Part shown: piece after piece, positions 5,944 to 9,039 of the stretch
How positions within the stretch are numbered: the first letter of the stretch is position 1
Layout: each line of letters starts with the position of its first letter
Assembly: GCA_043101835.1 (NCBI GenBank)
Contig: JBICHM010000041.1
Location: 1-9,039 of the forward strand
DNA from: JBICHM01 sp043101835
GTDB taxonomy: Bacteria > Planctomycetota > Phycisphaerae > Phycisphaerales > UBA1924
DNA length: 9,039 nucleotides
Direction of reading: 5' to 3'
Notes under the pieces: generated by a model
The model's input: the letters and a program-made list of their open reading frames with translations, nothing else
Told to the model about the DNA's origin: nothing
Databases searched by the model: none
Program-made: the position numbers and the translations under genes

Positions 5944-6759
5944 ATGCGACCCAATGCCTCCACCGCCGTCCTCGAGCACGCCCAGGCCGCGGCCACGAAG
6001 GTCGTCGAGACGCACCAGCGCCTCGCCGAGTTCCTGAAGGTCGGCCAGACACTCGCGCAGATCGACGCCTTCGTCGCCGAGACGCTGCGCGACCTCGGCG
6101 CACGCTCCTGCTTCCAGGGCTACAAGGTTCCGCGCTCGCCGGCGTTCCCGTCTTTCAGCTGCCTCTCGCCCAACGACTGCATCGTCCACGGCACCGCCGG
6201 CTTCCTGACGACGCCGATGCGCGAGGGCGATGTGCTGTCGATCGACATCGGCGTGAAGTACCGCGGCTGGATCGGCGACGCCGCGTGGACCTATGTCTTC
6301 GGCGCGATGGACGACGAGCGCGAGCGCCTCACCCGCTGCGGACGCGAGGCGATCCGCAAGGGCGTCGAAACCCTCCAGCCCGGGCGCGTCTTTCTCGACT
6401 GGGCGAAGACCGTGCAGCAGGTCGTCGAGAGCGACTTTGGCTTCCACTGCGTGCGCGGCCTCGGCGGCCACGGCTACGGACGCACCCTCCACGAACCCCC
6501 GTATGTCTCCAACGCCGTCCCCGCCTATCCCGGCGAATGGCCCGACGCGATGACCCGCATCGAGCCCGGCCTGCTGCTGGCAGTCGAGCCCATGATCGCC
6601 GTCGGCACGCCCAAGGTCGTCCAGAAGCGCGGCGAATGGCCCGTCTTCACCGCCGACGGCTCTCTCAGCGTCCACTACGAGCACGATGTCTACATCGGCG
6701 ACGACGGCCCGATCGTGCTGACGGAGGGCTTGGAAGCGTTGCCGGATGTGGTGGGATGA
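5944..6759 (+). CDS. map: Type I methionine aminopeptidase
   Basis: This cytoplasmic metalloenzyme removes the initiator methionine from nascent proteins. The 271-residue product matches the size of bacterial type I enzymes without an N-terminal extension. All five metal ligands are visible: Asp101 (SIDIG), Asp112 (WIGDAAWTY), His176 (GGHGYGRTLHEPP), Glu215 (AVEPM) and Glu246 (HYEHDV). His82 (NDCIVHG) and His183 match the substrate-side histidines. PSFSCLSPNDCIVHGTAG and TADGSLSVHYEHDVYI are classic family blocks. The 188-207 stretch between the fourth and fifth blocks looks slightly longer than in the E. coli enzyme. The gene stands alone between the hut genes and a convergent gene, rather than in the ribosomal protein operon where map often sits, so it may be a second copy. 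The start is set by the TATACT box and the absence of an upstream ribosome binding site. Confidence 0.95.
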   Translation: MRPNASTAVLEHAQAAATKVVETHQRLAEFLKVGQTLAQIDAFVAETLRDLGARSCFQGYKVPRSPAFPSFSCLSPNDCIVHGTAGFLTTPMREGDVLSIDIGVKYRGWIGDAAWTYVFGAMDDERERLTRCGREAIRKGVETLQPGRVFLDWAKTVQQVVESDFGFHCVRGLGGHGYGRTLHEPPYVSNAVPAYPGEWPDAMTRIEPGLLLAVEPMIAVGTPKVVQKRGEWPVFTADGSLSVHYEHDVYIGDDGPIVLTEGLEALPDVVG

Positions 6760-6762
6760 GAT

Positions 6763-6792
6763 CCGGCCCGATCGCTCACGCGATCGGTCCGG
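6763..6792. terminator. Probable bidirectional terminator hairpin
   Basis: CCGGCCCGATCG (6763-6774) and CGATCGGTCCGG (6781-6792) form a 12-base stem with one mismatch around the loop CTCACG. It fills the 34-base gap between two convergent genes, starting 3 bases after one stop codon and ending one base before the other. No U-tract follows on either strand, so any termination would rely on the stem alone or on another factor. Confidence 0.55.
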
Positions 6793-6793
6793 C

Positions 6794-7750
6794 TCAAGGC
6801 AGCAACACCAACCCCGGATCCTCCACACGCACGCCGCGCGCATCCGCGATCGTGTGCTTGAAGCCGGGGCGCAGCGCGCCCGTCGCCCAGCGTCCGTCGG
6901 GCGTCATCGCGCAGAAGGCAACCTGGTGCTCGTCGGCGAGCTCGAAGCGGTCGGTGATGCGTTCGAGCGCGGCGCGGATCGCGTCCTTCGGCGCTGCGCC
7001 GCGGCGCAGCTCCTCGACGACGAAGAACGACCCGCACACGCCGCCGATGAGCTCGCCCGTGCCCGTGGCCGTCGCGCACCCGGCGGTCTGATCGACATAC
7101 AGCCCCTGCCCGATGATCGGCGAGTCGCCCACGCGCCCCGGCGCCTTGAAGGCCATGCCGCTCGTCGAGCACGCGCCGGCGAGACGGCCCGAGGCGTCGA
7201 GGCCGAGGATGCCGACGGTGTCGTGCAGCGGCTCGCTGGGGCGCCGGCGACCGCGCAGCGCCTTCAGACCCTTCAGCTCTTCGACATTCACCGGCGGCAG
7301 CCAGCCACGGTACTTGTCGCGGTCGATGTTGCGCGGGTCGCGCCGCCACTGCTCCCACACCTCACGCGCCTCATCAGTGAGCAGGTTCACCGGCTGGAAC
7401 CCCTCACGCTGCGCGAAGGCCTCGGCGCCCTCGCCGGAGAGCAGCACATGGATGGTCTTCTCCATGACCTTCCGGGCGATCTGCGTGACGGTGGCGTAGT
7501 GGCGGATGTATGACACCCCGCCGCAGCGATCGGGATCGGTCATCACGCACGCGTCGAGCGAGACCTGCCCATCGGCGTCCGGCAGACCGCCCACGCCGAC
7601 CGAGTCGATCGACGGATCAAGTTCGATCGCCGTCGCCGCGGCGACGACCGCGTCCAGCGCATCGCCGTCCTCGGCGAGCAGCGGATACCCCGCCTCCGCC
7701 CCCACGGGGCCGAAGGACCAGGTCAGCAGCATCTGGGGGCCGATGGTCAT
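6794..7750 (-). CDS. Glycosylasparaginase-type Ntn hydrolase
   Basis: The family (N4-(beta-N-acetylglucosaminyl)-L-asparaginase) cleaves the sugar-asparagine bond or related beta-aspartyl substrates. The 318-residue precursor should self-cleave between Asp177 and Thr178 (HDTVGILGLD), exposing the catalytic Thr178. Measured against Flavobacterium glycosylasparaginase (nucleophile Thr152), the other active-site residues fall at the right spacing: Trp11, Thr196 (STSG), Arg206 and Asp209 (GRVGDSP), Thr229 and Gly230 (ATGTGE). No signal peptide is seen, so the protein is probably cytoplasmic, unlike the exported Flavobacterium enzyme. The frame extends 12 codons upstream, but that part runs into the repeat hairpin; the ATG at 7750 begins MTIGPQMLLTWSFGP, puts Trp11 at the family position, and sits six bases after a -10-like TATCCT. 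An isoaspartyl peptidase is the alternative; the GRVGDSP block favours glycosylasparaginase. The physiological substrate is unknown. Confidence 0.9.
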   Translation of the reverse strand: MTIGPQMLLTWSFGPVGAEAGYPLLAEDGDALDAVVAAATAIELDPSIDSVGVGGLPDADGQVSLDACVMTDPDRCGGVSYIRHYATVTQIARKVMEKTIHVLLSGEGAEAFAQREGFQPVNLLTDEAREVWEQWRRDPRNIDRDKYRGWLPPVNVEELKGLKALRGRRRPSEPLHDTVGILGLDASGRLAGACSTSGMAFKAPGRVGDSPIIGQGLYVDQTAGCATATGTGELIGGVCGSFFVVEELRRGAAPKDAIRAALERITDRFELADEHQVAFCAMTPDGRWATGALRPGFKHTIADARGVRVEDPGLVLLP

Positions 7751-7756
7751 GGGATC

Positions 7757-7762
7757 AGGATA
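7757..7762 (-). promoter_or_regulatory. Candidate -10 element for glycosylasparaginase gene
   Basis: On the minus strand TATCCT (plus-strand AGGATA) matches TAnnnT and ends six bases before the ATG at 7750. The intervening GATCCC is not a Shine-Dalgarno sequence, so translation is probably leaderless. The position of a -35 element would fall inside the repeat hairpin, where no good match is seen. Confidence 0.45.
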
Positions 7763-7772
7763 GTCCTCGAAG

Positions 7773-7857
7773 AGGCACGGAGGCACGATGGCACGAAGGC
7801 ACGGAGGGTGGACGCGCCGGCCCCTCCGTGCCTTCGTGCCTGTGTGCCTTCGTGCCT
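7773..7857. repeat. Large hairpin of inverted 8-base tandem repeats
   Basis: Each 36-base arm (7773-7808 and 7822-7857) contains four consecutive 8-base units close to GGCACGRA on one strand: GGCACGGA, GGCACGAT, GGCACGAA, GGCACGGA in the left arm, and GGCACGAA, GGCACACA, GGCACGAA, GGCACGGA in the right arm read in reverse. The arms are complementary at all but four positions and are separated by a 13-base loop. The structure lies 4 bases after the stop codon of the amidohydrolase-like gene and 10 bases upstream of the next gene's -10 box. It could terminate the first transcript or influence the second promoter. It looks like a dispersed intergenic repeat rather than a simple terminator; no U-tract follows. 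Confidence 0.75.
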
Positions 7858-7861
7858 GCCC

Positions 7862-9039
7862 TTACTCGATCTCCCCGATCTGCCGATACTTCTCCCGATA
7901 CTTGTCGCGCAGCTCGCGCTGCTTGTTCGTGAGGTTCACGCGCCGACCGTCGATGAAGGCCTCGTGGACATTCGTCGTGATCTCGAGGGGGTCGCCGTCG
8001 GTGAGGATCAGCGTCGCGCTCTTGCCCGACTGGATAGAGCCGTACTCGTCATCGACGCCCAGCACCTCAGCGGCCGTCAGCGTGATGGCGCGGATCGCCG
8101 CGTCGTGCGGCAGGCCGTGGGCGACCGCGGTGGCGGCCTGGTAGGGCAGGTTGCGCTCGTTGCTCGAGCCGCCGCCCGACGAGATGCACACCGTCAGCCC
8201 CGCCTCGTGGAGGCGCGCCGGCAGGGTAAAGGCGTCGTCGTACGCCGCGTCGCGCCGGCCGGGCAGGCTGTGCGTGCCCTCGACGATCACCGGCACGTCG
8301 TGCCTGCGCAGGAGCGAGGCCACCTTATCGGCGTCGCGCCCGCCCACGATGACCGGGCGCAGGCCCCGGCCGACCGCCCACGAAACCGCCGCCTGGATCT
8401 GCTCGGTCTCGTTGGCGTCGAGCATCACGGGCGTGCGTCCCTCGATCGCCGGGCGAAGCCCCTCGAGGCGCACATCGATGTCCATCGTTGGATCCGCCTC
8501 GAGCGCCGCGAAGTACGCCTCCGCCTCGTCAAAGAGCGCGTTCATCGACGCAATGACCGTGTCGGTGCGCTGGCGCTGCTGCTCGGCGCTCATGCGCACA
8601 AACGGCGAATCGACCGTGCGCATGTTGGGCCAGGAGATGACCAGCCCCGCGTCGGCGCGAACGGTCATGTCCTCCCAGGTCCAGCCGTCCATCCGCATGA
8701 CGCTGCCGCGTCCGCTGATCGAACCGCCGCCGGGCCAGACTCCGACGAGCAGCACGCCGTTGCTCCGCGCAACGGGGATGTGCGTGCTGTCGGGGTTCAC
8801 CGCCGTGTTCGCCTGCACCTCCGGCGTGAAGGCGCCGGTCTCGCTGGAGTCGATGGTGTCCGGCAGCGAACCGATTTCGACGAGGCCCATGCTCGACGCA
8901 GCGCCGATGAGGCCCGGGTACACGTGGCGCCCGCGCGCCTCGATGACGTCGACGTCCGCGTTGGGGTTCGCGCGCCGCCAGTCGGAGAGCGCGGCCGCGT
9001 CGAAGACGCTCTCGATGACCCCGCCGTCGAAGAGGACGG
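7862..9039 (-). CDS. Amidohydrolase-fold protein lacking metal ligands, N-terminus missing
   Basis: The visible part is 391 residues and runs off the right edge; the start is not in the window, and the GTG at 8923 is internal because homologous sequence (VIEARGRHVYPGLI) straddles it. GRHVYPGLIGAASSMGLVEI occupies the place where active amidohydrolases read PGLIDxHxH, so the metal-binding His-x-His is absent. Later blocks fit the imidazolonepropionase-like branch: AVNPDSTHIPVARSNGV, RPVIVGGRDADKVASLL, a central VIVEGTHSLPGRRDAAYDDAF, and the closing ITLTAAEVLGVDDEYGSIQS followed by GKSATLILTDGDPLE. The usual last Asp ligand also seems replaced (VCISSGGGSSN). The fold assignment is good; catalytic activity is doubtful or must use a different mechanism. 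I associate this metal-less subgroup with planctomycetes and some other bacteria but cannot name a function. The gene is followed directly by the hairpin repeat. Confidence 0.8.
   Translation of the reverse strand, partial: VLFDGGVIESVFDAAALSDWRRANPNADVDVIEARGRHVYPGLIGAASSMGLVEIGSLPDTIDSSETGAFTPEVQANTAVNPDSTHIPVARSNGVLLVGVWPGGGSISGRGSVMRMDGWTWEDMTVRADAGLVISWPNMRTVDSPFVRMSAEQQRQRTDTVIASMNALFDEAEAYFAALEADPTMDIDVRLEGLRPAIEGRTPVMLDANETEQIQAAVSWAVGRGLRPVIVGGRDADKVASLLRRHDVPVIVEGTHSLPGRRDAAYDDAFTLPARLHEAGLTVCISSGGGSSNERNLPYQAATAVAHGLPHDAAIRAITLTAAEVLGVDDEYGSIQSGKSATLILTDGDPLEITTNVHEAFIDGRRVNLTNKQRELRDKYREKYRQIGEIE

Noticed and set aside
7751..7786. Longer glycosylasparaginase start at 7786
   Set aside because: It would place the start codon within the repeat hairpin and across the TATCCT box; the family-like sequence begins at the ATG at 7750.
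1..9039. CRISPR arrays, tRNA or rRNA genes, transposases, phage genes
   Set aside because: None seen: no regularly spaced direct repeats, no tRNA cloverleaf I could recognise, no transposase or integrase motifs. The window is metabolic and envelope genes.

Overview
The window is GC-rich, gene-dense DNA from a bacterium, most likely a planctomycete (Planctomycetota, perhaps the Phycisphaerales). That placement is inferred from protein style and was not searched. The clues are two small lipoproteins, a secreted NfeD/ClpP-like protein with a short SH3-like front domain, an amidohydrolase-fold protein that lacks its metal ligands, and several genes that appear to be transcribed without a leader.

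Layout, left to right. (1) 1-376 (+): the C-terminal end of urocanate hydratase (hutU). (2) 387-2098 (-): a two-gene unit, read right to left. It encodes a 99-residue protein with two membrane segments, then a secreted Ser-Lys protease-like protein of the NfeD/ClpP fold. (3) 2099-2317: a divergent control region with no gene. (4) 2318-3680 (+): two lipoprotein genes, one of unrecognised family and one DUF3313-like. (5) 3710-5850 (+): hutG (formimidoylglutamase) and hutI (imidazolonepropionase), two bases apart. (6) 5847-5912: a pair of inverted, GTAG-headed REP-like palindromes starting at the hutI stop codon. (7) 5944-6759 (+): a type I methionine aminopeptidase, ending at a probable bidirectional terminator. 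(8) 6794-7750 (-): a glycosylasparaginase-type Ntn hydrolase. (9) 7773-7857: a large hairpin whose arms are each four tandem 8-base units. (10) 7862-9039 (-): an amidohydrolase-like protein whose N-terminus lies beyond the window.

The metabolic core is histidine breakdown. HutU makes imidazolonepropionate from urocanate, HutI opens it to formiminoglutamate, and HutG hydrolyses that to glutamate and formamide. hutU is separated from hutGI by about 3.3 kb of unrelated genes, part of it on the opposite strand, and hutG seems to have its own promoter. No histidine ammonia-lyase (hutH) is in the window. The remaining genes point to envelope proteins and peptide or glycopeptide turnover.

The points most worth checking are the anchorless NfeD-like protease beside a tiny membrane protein, an Asn in place of the usual metal-site Asp in HutI, the metal-less amidohydrolase, the two repeat structures, and a recurring TAnnnT box just upstream of start codons that lack a Shine-Dalgarno sequence.
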